A DNA stretch of 64,000 bases from Talaromyces rugulosus (GCF_013368755.1 NC_049566.1:434001-498000), one strand, 5' to 3'; shown: positions 32,279-43,038, counted from the first letter of the stretch. Numbers and translations: made by a program. Notes: generated from the sequence alone by a model not told the origin.

Positions 32279-32649
32279 CTACAGAGATATCACATATGGC
32301 TGCCTCAGATGGTAAAAAGTCTTGCGGCAAGCTGGACATGTCGCTTTGTAGGCGCATAGCCAGGTGTCAATGCAACATAGATGGAATATGTGGCCACACG
32401 AGAGTTGGCGGAATGCAGACATGCTTGTTAATTTTTTATCGCAGAAGATGCAATTTTCTGGGGCATAATCTACGCAAGAGACTTTTCATTAAAACCAACT
32501 AAGAACCCACCCACAAGGAAAGAGAGAGTCATACCTCGCAGCTCAACGGGGAGGCCAAATAAAGAGGGCATCCCGGAGATGTTTAGATCATATTGCCTAA
32601 TTGGGCCTTTTTGTGTGCGCGAAGGTACATGTATGTAGTGATTTTTCAT
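32279..32649 (-). CDS. Small RING-H2 finger protein
   Basis: Exons 32649-32535 and 32469-32279, joined in phase over a 65 nt intron (GTATGA...GCGTAG); 101 residues. Splicing and frame reveal a RING-H2 domain: ENCIFCDKKLTSM (Cys pair 1), LSCGHIFHLCCIDTWL (Cys, His, His, Cys) and KATCPACRKTF (last Cys pair). The N-terminus (MKNHYIHVPSRTQKGPIRQY) has no motif I know. Such small RING-H2 proteins are usually E3 ubiquitin ligases. It lies between the pyrophosphatase and phosphatase genes, on the opposite strand, with a CGG direct repeat about 100 bases upstream of its start. Confidence 0.75.
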
Positions 32650-32746
32650 TGTTAGCAATACATTATGATTATGGAATACCTTGAAAGGCTGATATACCTA
32701 AATGCCTTTCGTTAGCCGTAATATTATCGGAATAGAGTCCCAGGGA

Positions 32747-32760
32747 CGGCCCGGACGGAT
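32747..32760 (+). promoter_or_regulatory. Candidate Zn2Cys6 binding site 3
   Basis: Plus strand reads CGGCCCGGACGGAT. It differs from site 2 at one base. Located about 100 bases before the RING-H2 start and about 290 before the small ORF at 33048. Confidence 0.6.
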
Positions 32761-33047
32761 CGGATGTCGATAGTGACGTGGTTGATCCTTTTGCATATAT
32801 TCACTTAGCTAAAATTATTAAACATGTATGCTTAAGCAATAATTATCAAGCTATTTCTGCAGCTATAAGATAGCCAAGTCAGCTGGCGGTTGCAAAGTGG
32901 GTGATGTACGAACCACCGCCTAGAATACTCTGGTAAATTTTTCATTTCTTTTACTTTTCCCTCGGTCAAATATTAACAGATCTTCATCATCTTAGCCAAC
33001 GACTTGCATCATCAAATTTGAACAGTCAACATCTTGGTCCAATTACC

Positions 33048-33278
33048 ATGTGGCCTCTTACCTGGCTCCGTGAAACAATCCGTAAACTCACTCACTCGGA
33101 GCATAGTCGACCCCCAGAGAGCGCAAGACCAGAAAATAGGACTCCAGATAACACAGATTTACCCGGAGATTCTTTCGGTGCGCTCAGTGAGGTCGCCGCC
33201 CCCGCTCCCATACAACATCCGGAGAGAGAGCCAGAGGACACCTTGGAGAAGCAGCTCTCCGGTGCCACCATGAAATAG
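33048..33278 (+). CDS. Small unknown protein, 76 residues
   Basis: Short open frame from ATG 33048 (MWPLTWLRETIRKLTHSEHS) with a Pro/Glu-rich second half (DNTDLPGDSFGALSEVAAPA). It follows a C/T-rich leader (32940-33000) typical of fungal 5' ends, which supports expression. No family recognised; it may instead be a leader or an untranslated transcript. Confidence 0.35.
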   Translation: MWPLTWLRETIRKLTHSEHSRPPESARPENRTPDNTDLPGDSFGALSEVAAPAPIQHPEREPEDTLEKQLSGATMK

Positions 33279-33655
33279 GCATGCGTTTTTTCTTTAGTAG
33301 TGAGAGGAGATACTAACTTCAAACTAGCCATACTAAATCCTTCGTTGTTGATTTCATCAGAGGTCAAAACATGGCATCAATTTACTTTTGGTCTAGGATT
33401 TTATACTCCTATAATCGTATTGAAACATGTGTACGAGTCAATCGTTATATCTAATTGCGTTCAATGTCTGGGGAAATATACAACAACCGTTTGATCCGTT
33501 GGTTCCGTTGGAAATCATGTAATTACGAAATAAGCGCGTCATGAACGTTTGAATGAACATAAAAGGGGCACTTATAGTGCTTCATCAATCTATAAAATAA
33601 AAATTTTTCAATTTTAAGAGACAATTTAGATTGTTTATCATAAACATCTGTACCA
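33279..33655. promoter_or_regulatory. Promoter region of the SHB17-like gene
   Basis: About 380 AT-rich bases containing candidate site 4. No gene supported. Confidence 0.5.
33494..33507 (-). promoter_or_regulatory. Candidate Zn2Cys6 binding site 4
   Basis: Minus strand reads CGGAACCAACGGAT: CGG direct repeat with N6 spacing and the ACGGAT end, about 150 bases before the start codon at 33656. Confidence 0.55.
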
Positions 33656-34528
33656 ATGAGCGTCCGCGTTTTCCTCATTCGTCATGGAGAAACGGAGTGG
33701 TCGGCAGCGCAAAAACATACTGGCAGCACTGATCTGCCATTAACGGAAAAAGGAGAAAACGAGATCAAGAAAGCTAGAGCTTCGTTTGTCGGGACTGTCA
33801 AATTAATTGATCCAGCAAGTATTCGACGAGTGTGAGCCACAAGAAACACGCACAAGGACTATGTATGTGTTGCACAGATTAACCTAAATGATCGTATTAG
33901 TTACTGCTCTCCGCGAACACGTGCCCTCCAAACAGCAGAAATTCTGTTTCCCAATATCACAAGTAAATCTCAGCAGAGTAATGGGCCCAAACTTGAAGTT
34001 GCGCCATGTCTTCAAGAATGGGATTATGGCGACTACGAAGGCCTGACTAGGGATCAAGTTTTCCAAGCACGATCCGACCAGGGCGTTGAGAATTATCGGG
34101 ATTGGAACATTTGGAGGGATGGCTGCGCAGGTGGAGAGTATGTCATCCGAGATCATCACTTTGATATACACCCTAAGTCTTTATTTGATACTCCGCAGGT
34201 CCCCGGTTGATGTTTCGTTACGCCTTGGGAATTTTATTTCACGCTTGAAAAATGAAATAGAGAAAGAAATAAAGGAGAATCCGAATCAAAACAGGCCCGG
34301 GGATATTGTCTGCGTTGCACATGGGCACATCCTGTCGTCATTAGCCATGGTATGGGCAAAAATTCCTCTGGGCAATGGGGTAAGACTGCTCTTGGAGACG
34401 GCTGGCGTGGCAACTTTAGGGTAGGTAAACAGACTATTTCATGTCAATTATTACTAAAGGAGAATAGGTTTGAGCACGATGATGTTAATGAACCTGCAAT
34501 TTTTATTGGTGTCCGCCCCAGATCGTAA
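33656..34528 (+). CDS. Histidine-phosphatase family protein, SHB17 / phosphoglycerate-mutase-like
   Basis: Exons 33656-33831, 33901-34137, 34199-34420 and 34468-34528; 231 residues, all in phase. The phosphohistidine motif is [11 protein letters not shown]; the second catalytic set is [13 protein letters not shown] (Arg), [14 protein letters not shown] (Glu) and [11 protein letters not shown] (His). [15 protein letters not shown] and the C-terminal [12 protein letters not shown] place it with yeast Shb17 (sedoheptulose-1,7-bisphosphatase) and related fungal sugar phosphatases, rather than with classical glycolytic mutase. Shb17 feeds carbon into ribose synthesis. All catalytic residues are present. 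It is the second central-metabolism paralog of the cluster, sitting between pyrophosphatase and enolase on the same strand. Confidence 0.88.
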
Positions 34529-34983
34529 ACGATGTCATGCTCATAAAACTGTCTACTGATTTTTATTTTATTTTTGCATTAATGACAACATAATTGTCAA
34601 CAGAAATTGCACTTGCAACGTATCAAAGAATATAAACACCATTCCTGTCAACATATCGCAAATGTAGCTGTTGGCATTTCCAGATGTCCAACATAACCAC
34701 ATTTTTGACACATCAATTGATGGGTTGTTATATTTATTTATAGTCTAGATAAGTATTGAAGTCAGCAGCTCAGTATGTGTAGATTTCTTTGAAACGTACT
34801 ATAAAGCCTACAAACGTCAACCTGCAGTAAGTGGTCTCTTCTTTTCCGGTATTGTGGTATACTCCCGTGATAGCCGTTGTTGACGTCACAGTCTGCGAGC
34901 ATTTGGCGCCACGCTTCGCTAGCATTTTCTTAGGTATATAGTCACCTCGTTCAAAGAGTCACCAATGATACCACCAGCAAGAA
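34529..34983. promoter_or_regulatory. Promoter region of the cluster enolase
   Basis: 455 bases, AT-rich, with candidate site 5 and a C/T patch just before the start. No gene seen. Confidence 0.5.
34865..34876 (-). promoter_or_regulatory. Candidate Zn2Cys6 binding site 5
   Basis: Minus strand reads CGGCTATCACGG: direct repeat with the same N6 spacing and the A before the second CGG, but without the trailing AT. About 110 bases before the enolase start. Confidence 0.45.
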
Positions 34984-36525
34984 ATGAATGTTGTCAGCAA
35001 GATGCAGAACGATTCTGGAATAGTCCGCTCCGTCGCTGCGTCACAGCGGCTTGACTCGAGAGGTAAACCCACCGTAAAGGTGACAATTACAACTGAAAAA
35101 GGTAATTAATAATATTTATTAAAAATATATTGTACTAAATGACCTATACAAGGGAACTTTACTGCCTTGGTGCCGTCGGGAGCTTCTGTGGGCGCCTACG
35201 AGGCTCATGAGCTACGAGATGAAGATGCACGCCAGTATGGAGGTAATAGTGTTCTAAAGGCAGTGCACAATGTGGAGAACATCATTGGTCCAGAATTAGT
35301 CAAGCAGAGGTTCAATACGCGAGATCTGCGCGAGATAGACAAGTTCATGATTCACCTAGATGGCTCTCATGATAAGAAAAGGCTGGGAGCCAACGCCATC
35401 CTAGGTGTTAGCATGGCCTGCGCACGCGCCGGAGCTGCGGAAACGGTCTGTTTTTCTTTCAATATTGCTAGAAATGACGTCTTATTAATATGAGGATACA
35501 GGGCGTACCTTTGTATGAGTTCCTAAGACAGACTGCGGAGATAACAGGCCCATATATTCTCCCGACCCCCTTTTTCAACGTCCTTAATGGTGGAAGACAT
35601 TTTGGAAATGAAATAGTTTTTCAGGAGTTCATGATTGCACCTACCGCAGCGCAGTCCATCACGGAGGCGATTCAATGGGGCAGCGAAGTGTATCAGTCAC
35701 TCAAAGGGGTGATTACAGAAAAGTTTGGTTCATCTGGTTAGCATTTTTATACCTATTTTCTCCGTCAATTTTGAAATGTGATTGGCCTAATATCTCTTAG
35801 CCATCGGAATAGGAGATGAGGGTGGATTTGTACCTCCCATTACACAACCCACGGAGGCTTTGGACCTCTTGATGACCGCTATCAAAAAGGCAGGCCATGA
35901 AGGCAAAATCAAATTCGCAATCGATCCTGCCGCGAGTGAATTCTTCAAGTCCGGAAAATACGATCTTGGAATGAAGGCCCATAAACCTAATGCGCTATCC
36001 GCCGATGAGCTTCAGGAATTGTATAAATCCCTGCTTGACCAATATCCTATTATACTTCTGGAGGATCCTTTCGCAGAAGATGACTGGGAAGCATGGAAAT
36101 CCTTCCACCAGAATTACTCAGTAGAGTTAGTGGGTGATGACCTTTTGGCGACAAACATTGAACGTATCGACTTGGCACATGCGCAAAAGGCATGCAATTC
36201 ACTTTTGCTCAAAATAAACCAAGTGGGGACTATAACCGAGGCTCTAGATGCGTACGTAACCTTATCTCTCTACATTAAACTTATTAATTGAATGTATAGG
36301 GCTCGAAAAGCGCAGAGTTATGGCTGGAGCGTTTTCGTTTCGCATCGATCAGGCGAGACGACAGACGATTTCATTGCAGACCTCACCGTGGCCATATCAG
36401 TAGGACATCTCAAGTCAGGTAGTCCATGTAGAGGAGAAAGAGTTGCTAAGTACAACCGGCTCATGGATATTGAGGAGGAGCTAAAAGGGTCTCGTTGCGA
36501 ATTTCAATATGCCGGTCTTCCATGA
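34984..36525 (+). CDS. Enolase, cluster paralog
   Basis: Interconverts 2-phosphoglycerate and phosphoenolpyruvate. Exons 34984-35101, 35153-35445, 35502-35736, 35801-36251 and 36300-36525; 440 residues, all in phase. Catalytic landmarks (yeast numbering from memory): loop 1 [25 protein letters not shown] (E168), [11 protein letters not shown] (E211), [11 protein letters not shown] (D246), [11 protein letters not shown] (E295), VGDDLL (D320), [10 protein letters not shown] (K345), [11 protein letters not shown] (H373) and [14 protein letters not shown] (K396). The loop around His159, normally NGGSHAG, reads NGGRHFG, with both neighbours of the His changed. The sequence is far more diverged than a housekeeping enolase should be, yet keeps every catalytic residue. 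ATGs at 34984 and 35002 are both possible starts. Confidence 0.9.
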
Positions 36526-36729
36526 AGAAAAGAAATGCAAGATTTATTGTTTATTAAAAGGAGATTGCAGTATTTGATTCAATGTTTCTCATTGATATAC
36601 CATGCAGATGACCTCTGTACATCATGTGGTCAACTGGTGTTGATATCTATTTATAAAACTAGCAGGATATCAGACCTGAAACATATCAACATGCCGTCAA
36701 CGGTGTCATAACATATTCTCAAACTATAG

Positions 36730-36998
36730 CTAACTAGTATACTGGACACCTCGAGGAGAACCAAGACCCCGCGTCTTGTCGAAGCCACTCCATACCAGAC
36801 GATCGTGATAGATGAGTTTCACGAGAATAAAGGCGCAGGGACCAATCTCGTGAGGTTTCTCAAGATCATGACTGGTGGCAAGAATCCGCCCAGGCTCTAC
36901 GGGCTGAGCCGCCGTATCCTGAGCAAAAACCCAAGTGACCTTGAAGGGATCGTCATCGCCTTCCGGATGTACGATGAATGGAGGATCGGCTACAAGGA
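36730..36998 (-). CDS. Possible terminal exon of an unknown gene
   Basis: The minus-strand frame VLVADPPFIVHPEGDDDPFK to LGSPRGVQYTS reads like coding sequence and begins right after a good intron acceptor (CTCAAC...CTTCTTCAG, ending at 36999). I could not find a convincing upstream exon or start codon between 37000 and 37900. It may be a real 3' exon, a relic, or chance. No family recognised. Confidence 0.3.
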
Positions 36999-38070
36999 CT
37001 GAAGAAGGTAAGTTGAGATTTCTAGAATATTTCTTGTCTAGGTATCTGACAGCACAGAAAGTAGAAGTCTTATTTTTATTCTCATGTTTTTTCATTTTCA
37101 ATGCTATTGAAAATGTCTTCTTATGAGAGTTGGTGCCGCATGGGCGTTCTTCTGGTACAGTGAGGAGATGATTCGTCACCTTCTAAACGACAACAGCCTT
37201 TCTCGCAAGGTCCGTTATTCCTCATTCACCCTTGGTATACTTGCAGTAGCTAATCTATACCGCTTATCACAGGCATACGAGCGTAATACGTGTTGTGTGG
37301 TGATACGTCTGGTACAACTTCTCGGCGTGTGCTCCTACATATTCTCCCATACTCGCTCCGCTCATATTTACCATTTGCAGGCTGCTTCTGCTTCACAAAT
37401 GGTAGCATGTCAATGGACCACAACACTCACAAATCATTCGACGATGCTCTATTGGGTCCAAACCGGTTGATAATAAGGTTTCAATAACAATGAAGTTTTA
37501 TTGCTGGCTCACGATGAGAAAGTATTCGACCTAGTCTCTAAAGACAAAAATATCGGCCAAGATAGGTTCGGATTCTTTTAACTTCGAGTCTTTGACACCC
37601 TAGATGCGATCGGCTCTAGCGATAAGAGTCGACTATCGACGTTAGATGCGACCGAGGCCCCCCTGACCAACTCTGCTCTCTTGAATATGCAATGGCAGAG
37701 TTGCTGCTCTGTGTGCAGGAGCGGAACCTGAGGATATCTCTTGAGTACGACCACGACAGTAGAGGAGCATGCAGTTTGGGTGCTGTACTGGGAAAATGTT
37801 CACCAGGAAATGTTCCGTGAATCTTCTTCGGGTTTTGCATTCCTTGCAATCATATGTTTCTGAGAAAGAAACTGGACAATGTCTCGTGCCGTAGATGTGT
37901 TTCTTTTTATACACTTCGGGACGGCATGATATTCGTTAAGTGTCCTGGGCCGAAAGTGGAGAGACCTCGCTGTACTACGTGGACTACGATAGATGTACTA
38001 CAGAATCCAGACTCTTTTAAAAACTGGCATAGACTTATGATAGATTACCAAGCCTACGATGATACACAGA
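36999..38070. other. Region with decayed or uncertain coding frames
   Basis: About 1.07 kb. Several short frames look protein-like but shift frame or stop quickly: plus-strand MIRHLLNDNSLSRK followed by possible introns (37168-37480), VFDLVSKDKNIGQDRFGF (about 37525-37580) and VEEHAVWVLYWENVHQEMFR (about 37755-37815); and a minus-strand CKECKTRRRF frame (37642-37914). No consistent gene model could be built. Best read as relics at the right edge of the second accessory block. Confidence 0.35.
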
Positions 38071-40081
38071 CTACTCGTCAATAATGACCAAACCCGCCAT
38101 ACTAGCACTGGTAAATGTGCTTAAAGCACCGGTGATCAAAGCAGAAACGGCGACGCGCGCAATGTCGCTGCTTCGGCCAGGCGCAATCTGGGCGAGCACA
38201 CCGATTTGGTTACCTAGAGAGCCGATGTTGGCAAATCCACACAGCGCGTACGTGACGATCAGGCGGGAGCGAGAGGAGAGGTCGGCATAGGCCGGGTCAG
38301 TTACAAGCGCCTTGTAAGCAACGAACTCGTTCTAAAATTGTTTAAATCAGCTTTTTTCCCCTTAGGTTAAATAAGATACTATTTAACTTACCGCAATGAT
38401 CTTCAGCCCAATTAGCTGGGCGACGTGGTAAATGTCGTTGCCCTCGCGCGAAACCCCCAATAAGAAAGCAATCGGGTAGCAGACGTATCCCAGAATCATT
38501 TGTAGGGTCAACCCGTCGTCTTTGTTGATGTTGAGATAATGGCCCCACCAGGTAAGCAGTCCGTTGATGAGACCGATCAAGGAGATAATGCAGAGAAGGG
38601 TAGCGCCAATCATGCCGGCGATCTTCAAGCCCAACCAGGCACCGTTGGTGAATGCTTCGAGGGCGTTCGCGGAGTGGTGGCCCTCATCGTCCTCGGGTAT
38701 GACAACGCGGCCAGATGTCAATGTTTCTTCGGTTTCGGGCCAGCGTAATTTGGAGACGGCCAAAGAGGCGGGGATACTCATCACGCACGATGACACCAAG
38801 GCTTGAGGATTCACACCTAGTGAAATATAGGCAATCAACACACTGCCGGCAATTGTGGCGAATCCGGAGCACATGGCCTGGTGTATTTCTGCCAGGGTCA
38901 AGTGAGCAATGAACGGGCGAATCAACATGGCAGATTCTCCCTGGCCGATAAACGGCGAAGCGGCGGCGACAACGGCCTCAGCACCGGACACTTTCATCGT
39001 GAAGAAGAAGAAGCTGGCAAATTTTCCGATAAACCACTGTAGAATACCAAAGTGGTAAAGTAACTGCACAAACGAAACGAAAAAGATAATCGCAGGGATG
39101 ACAGTGACCAAAAACCAGCTGCTGATGGAAGCAGGAACCGGGTTCTCGGTGAGGAACTCAACACCCTGGGTAGCAAACCCCAAAAGATCGGTGGCCAGGC
39201 CAGAAATGAAGTTGAAAATATCGTAGCCAGCGCCGGTCCGAAGCACAAACAAGGCGACAAGGAATTGGACCAGCATGCCGACAATCACAGCTTGCCAGTT
39301 GATCATCTTTCGGTTTCGGGACGTCGCCCACAGGACAGCAATGAGAACACCAAGGCCGACAAGACTGACAACACGATCGACACGGGTATTCTGCGGCGAT
39401 TCGGGCGAAGCAAAAGAACCAATGATAATCACAGAGACTACGAGAAGACCGGCAGCGGGGAACCTCAGCTTCTGGGGAATGAGTGGGACTACTACCAAGG
39501 CAGTGTGATCCCATACCCAGCGCATCGGCACTGTCACGATGGTAATCGGGACATAAAAGAATATAATCCGAAGTGTTATGGCGAGGTAGAGCAGAAATGG
39601 GATCAGCCAGCCGAGATCGTGGCGGTGGAGGATCAGACCTGCAATCCACCAGCTACGATGTTGTCAGTGTTGGATCAAAGTACAAGCTCGTGAAGAAATC
39701 TCATGCATCTCTTCTCCTTGTTTTTTTATTTTTTTTAACGTACCCGGTAAAGAGAAGCCAGACGAAGATATGCGCAGCATGGCGCCATTGCTTAAGCATC
39801 CGACGTTGCCATGGACGCTTTGCGTGGCCTTCGCCCAAGTCCTCAACATCACTAATATCCTTGCTGTTCTTGTCCGGGAACGAATGGTCGAGCGAATTGG
39901 GATCGGGGCCTTTGACATCAACGCTGTAGACAACTTGGTCTTCGAGACCCTTCTCTGCAAAGGCCGTGTGGTGGTGATGGGCGTGGTGGTGTTCGTTAGC
40001 CGGATCCAGTGCCGGATCTCGGGGAGGCTGAGGCTGGTGCTCCAAGCCGTCGTCAGCTGCTGTGTTCTCTGCGACACTCAT
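38071..40081 (-). CDS. Concentrative nucleoside transporter (CNT family)
   Basis: Cation-coupled uptake of nucleosides at the plasma membrane. Exons 40081-39744, 39652-38392 and 38331-38071; introns 91 and 60 nt; 619 residues. The N-terminal 100 residues are cytosolic, with a His-rich run (NEHHHAHHHHTAF). About 12 membrane segments follow. CNT signatures are clear: FIGQGESAMLIRPFIA, MCSGFATIAGSVLIAYISLG, and the NEFVAYKALV motif followed by YALCGFANIGSLGNQIG. The last exon ends STFTSASMAGLVIIDE. The extreme conservation of these motifs indicates a working transporter. Confidence 0.92.
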
Positions 40082-42683
40082 GGTTACTCAGAGTGGCTGT
40101 TTCTTTTCGCCCAGGTTGTCAGGAAAAAGTGGTGTCAATTGAACTGGGTCTGCGGGTAAAACCTTTCAACAACAAGGCCCACCGTCACCAGATGAGCTTC
40201 TCGACCATGTGGCGGCAGTACGGGTAGGGATCTGCTTTTAATATAGGCGTTCAGAAACGAGTGCCCCGCTCAATGGCCTGTCAAACCAACAAGATATGTG
40301 CGGAGGATGGCAATGCGACCCCAGAGTTGAGAGACTTTGTCTCGCTTGCTACCGCTGATAAGAAGTTATGCCGCACGCGACCAATGACTGAAGCGGGCCA
40401 GCGCAGAAGAGGGGACTTGCCAAAGAGGATTGGAAGCAAGGTATCGACGGATTCGACGCTCAGACGGCGCCTATCACTTGGCTGAGCTCGGCTCGGCCGA
40501 TGGTAGCCAGAGCGAGACACACACTGGACGGAGGCAAATTCCATTTTGATAAGGAAGCAACGGCAGATTTAGACATAATGCGACCCTGTCTGCGATTACC
40601 GGCTGCCATTGGCGGCTGCGGCCCCGCAGGTACATTGCTAGGCCTGTTTGGGAAGGCGGTGATTTCCGCATGTCACGCAGCTGGCGATCTCAGCCCTCGG
40701 ACTAATAAATAGAGAAATATTAGTTGCGAAAAGAAGTGAAGCAATTATGCTGATGATCATAAGGTGAAAATAAAAAGAATCAATGTTTGCAGAAGTAGCT
40801 GCGATAAAGTGGCAATTCACTTGGGGGTTTTCCGGGAGGATATGTTGCGGACAATTTGCAATATTTGCAAATATTTAGCGCGTAAATTTGCAGATATTTT
40901 CAAATTGTTTTACCTACTCCCTGCACAGGTCGATGGTGAAAACAGATGGTGAAAACACGTGAAAGCCTTACAGTGGTCAATGGACATGCTTTTGTAGCAT
41001 GTGCATGCGTGGTCATTGACTGTCGACATTTCGGCCTCAGGCCAACATGCGGTCACGTGGAAGCAAACAGAGAAAACGGTTTTTACAAATCCTGTACTTA
41101 TCCTTACACACAGTCAATTTAGTCATTTCCCATCAAGCAAAGCTGTCTCATGCGACCCAGAGCCTCAATATCTAACCTGCTTCGTCCGGTTCGACAATGA
41201 CCTGGTCGACTGGTGACTTTTGAAAGTTTGTTATAATTATATCTACTCCGTCATTAAATGCAGTCAGTCGACAACAAACAAAAAAGGGGTCAGCGCGAAG
41301 AATAACCCTAGAAGCCGACGGCTTTGATGCACCGAATGTTCTACGGCCGATGATCTTATATATATATATATATGATCAGTGATTAGTGGTTTCTAGTACG
41401 GAATAACTAGTAGCGAGAATTTCTTTGTTTCACTCCCTAGGCGTCCACCTGCTGTGTTGCTAGTTAACCCAAGCGTCGGAGTATAATAATAACAATAATG
41501 AATGCAACTAACAGTCTACAAAATCCGAGTTCCGACCCGTAAATTCTTTCTCGCTGCTCTCCCAGTATTCAATCTTAGTGTTCGTTTAGAGAGCAAACTC
41601 ATCAAAGCGCCGAAATAAGGCGGATTTAACAATCCCGTTTATGACAAGTCCTACTCCGTATAAGTGAGCGCCTAAATAGTAAATATGTACGCCTTTATTA
41701 TTATAACTAGTTCATCCTTAAACGAAAGGAATCTGGGAGAATCCCCCGATGGCTTGAAGATGGGCGTCAGCTAGTACGAATACGATGACTCCCAACCAAC
41801 AAAGACGAAAAAAACTCCTGCTGGGTCCTGGGGGCACATTTATAGTAATACTAAATGTTAATATTTACAACAATGTTCTTTCTCATGTGAGTCAACATTA
41901 CTGTACCTCTCGTGGCTGAGGCTGTCACACAATACAAAAATATAAGACATTCGGCCAGGGGAGCCAATCGGAGAGGCAGTATTTGGCAGGGGAATGTTAC
42001 AAAACGCCAGAAATACGGACCGGGTTCCGGGGCTGTGGAGGGCGGATGCGCTTAGCCCCTTTGGGGCCGACCGCCGGCTCCAGAAAGCATGCTGGAAAAG
42101 TTGTGGCTTTGAGACAAATTGTACTAGTAGTTGGCTCGTCTATTTGTTTTCTTTCTTTCTTTTTTTTGCCCCGACCATGATGACCATCGGCAGTTTCAAT
42201 AATAAGGGACCGAACAGGCGGGTTGCAACATCCACTCGCTAAAGGTTGCAATTCTTTGAACCAGCGGAGTGCATTCACCGCATCGTCGTAGCGCTTAAAG
42301 TTAGGGTGGAGGCCGTCCCTCTTTTTTTTTTTGAATTTTTTTTGCTTTTTATACTTTTTCCCTCGGGACAGCTGGGGAAGGGCGAGCTGTGGCGGAGAAC
42401 AACGAGTGTGACGCTGATCCCTTATAGGACGTAGTATAGGCCACAGCATGGCTGAGCATGGATGAGCCAAGAGGCAGTGGGGCTAGTCCCGATCTGGCAG
42501 TCCTCCAGAAGCCCCACAGAACAAATCCCCGCGCGCTGACTGGCTGGGCGTGGATCCACTTCCCCGAAAGGGCGCGCCTGCCCGAACCAGACTTTTGCCA
42601 GGCAGAAAATTCGGGCACCAGGCTAAAAGAACCGCCTCGCCCGCTCTGTTCATCTTAAGTACTACTTAGTTACTTAGTACTGT

Positions 42684-42721
<38 letters not shown>

Positions 42722-43038
42722 CTCTCCCTCCAGACCATCATCATCATCATCATCAGCCATCATCAACTCCTCTCGTCTAATTAATAGTTCTTCTTTAAAT
42801 TACTCTGACCCGAACTGCACTCTCCGCCCCTCGCTGGGATTCGCCCCAGCGTTTACTCATCTCATCTCAGTTCTCACGCTCATCCCGCTTCGCTGTCCAT
42901 CCTGCAGCCCCCAACCTGCCAACGGCCGGCCCGATTTCATCATCTCATATATATTCGTCCGACCTCCAAATCGTCTCTGCAATAACTCATCGTTGTTTTG
43001 AGTACTGACCCGCCGCTGGACGATTCGTCGGCATCATC
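40082..43038. other. Large divergent intergenic region
   Basis: About 3 kb between two divergent starts. It contains an AT palindrome (TGATC...(TA)n...GATCA) at about 41350-41377, poly-T runs near 42320-42350, and triplet microsatellites at 42680-42760. A Lys-rich minus-strand frame at 41997-42470 depends on a poly-T run and is not called. The last several hundred bases are C/T-rich and are probably the promoter and long 5'UTR of the gene at 43039. Confidence 0.5.
42680..42760 (+). repeat. Triplet microsatellites (CTA)n and (CAT)n
   Basis: ACTACTACTACT repeated for about 36 bases, followed after a short gap by CATCATCATCATCATCAT, both upstream of the gene at 43039. Ordinary simple repeats, likely length-variable. 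Confidence 0.85.

Noticed and set aside
32128..32502. 124-codon plus-strand frame
   Set aside because: It is antisense to the two-exon RING-H2 gene, whose Cys/His pattern is far more convincing.
27193..36525. Phosphonate or classical secondary-metabolite cluster
   Set aside because: Enolase and a mutase-like enzyme hint at PEP supply, but no PEP mut-ase, PKS, NRPS or terpene synthase is present in the window, so only a weak hypothesis remains.
40261..40712. Short plus-strand frames upstream of the CNT gene
   Set aside because: No start context, splice sites or recognisable protein character.
41997..42470. 157-codon minus-strand frame, Lys-rich
   Set aside because: The Lys run comes from a poly-T tract, composition is non-coding and no motif or splice context supports it.
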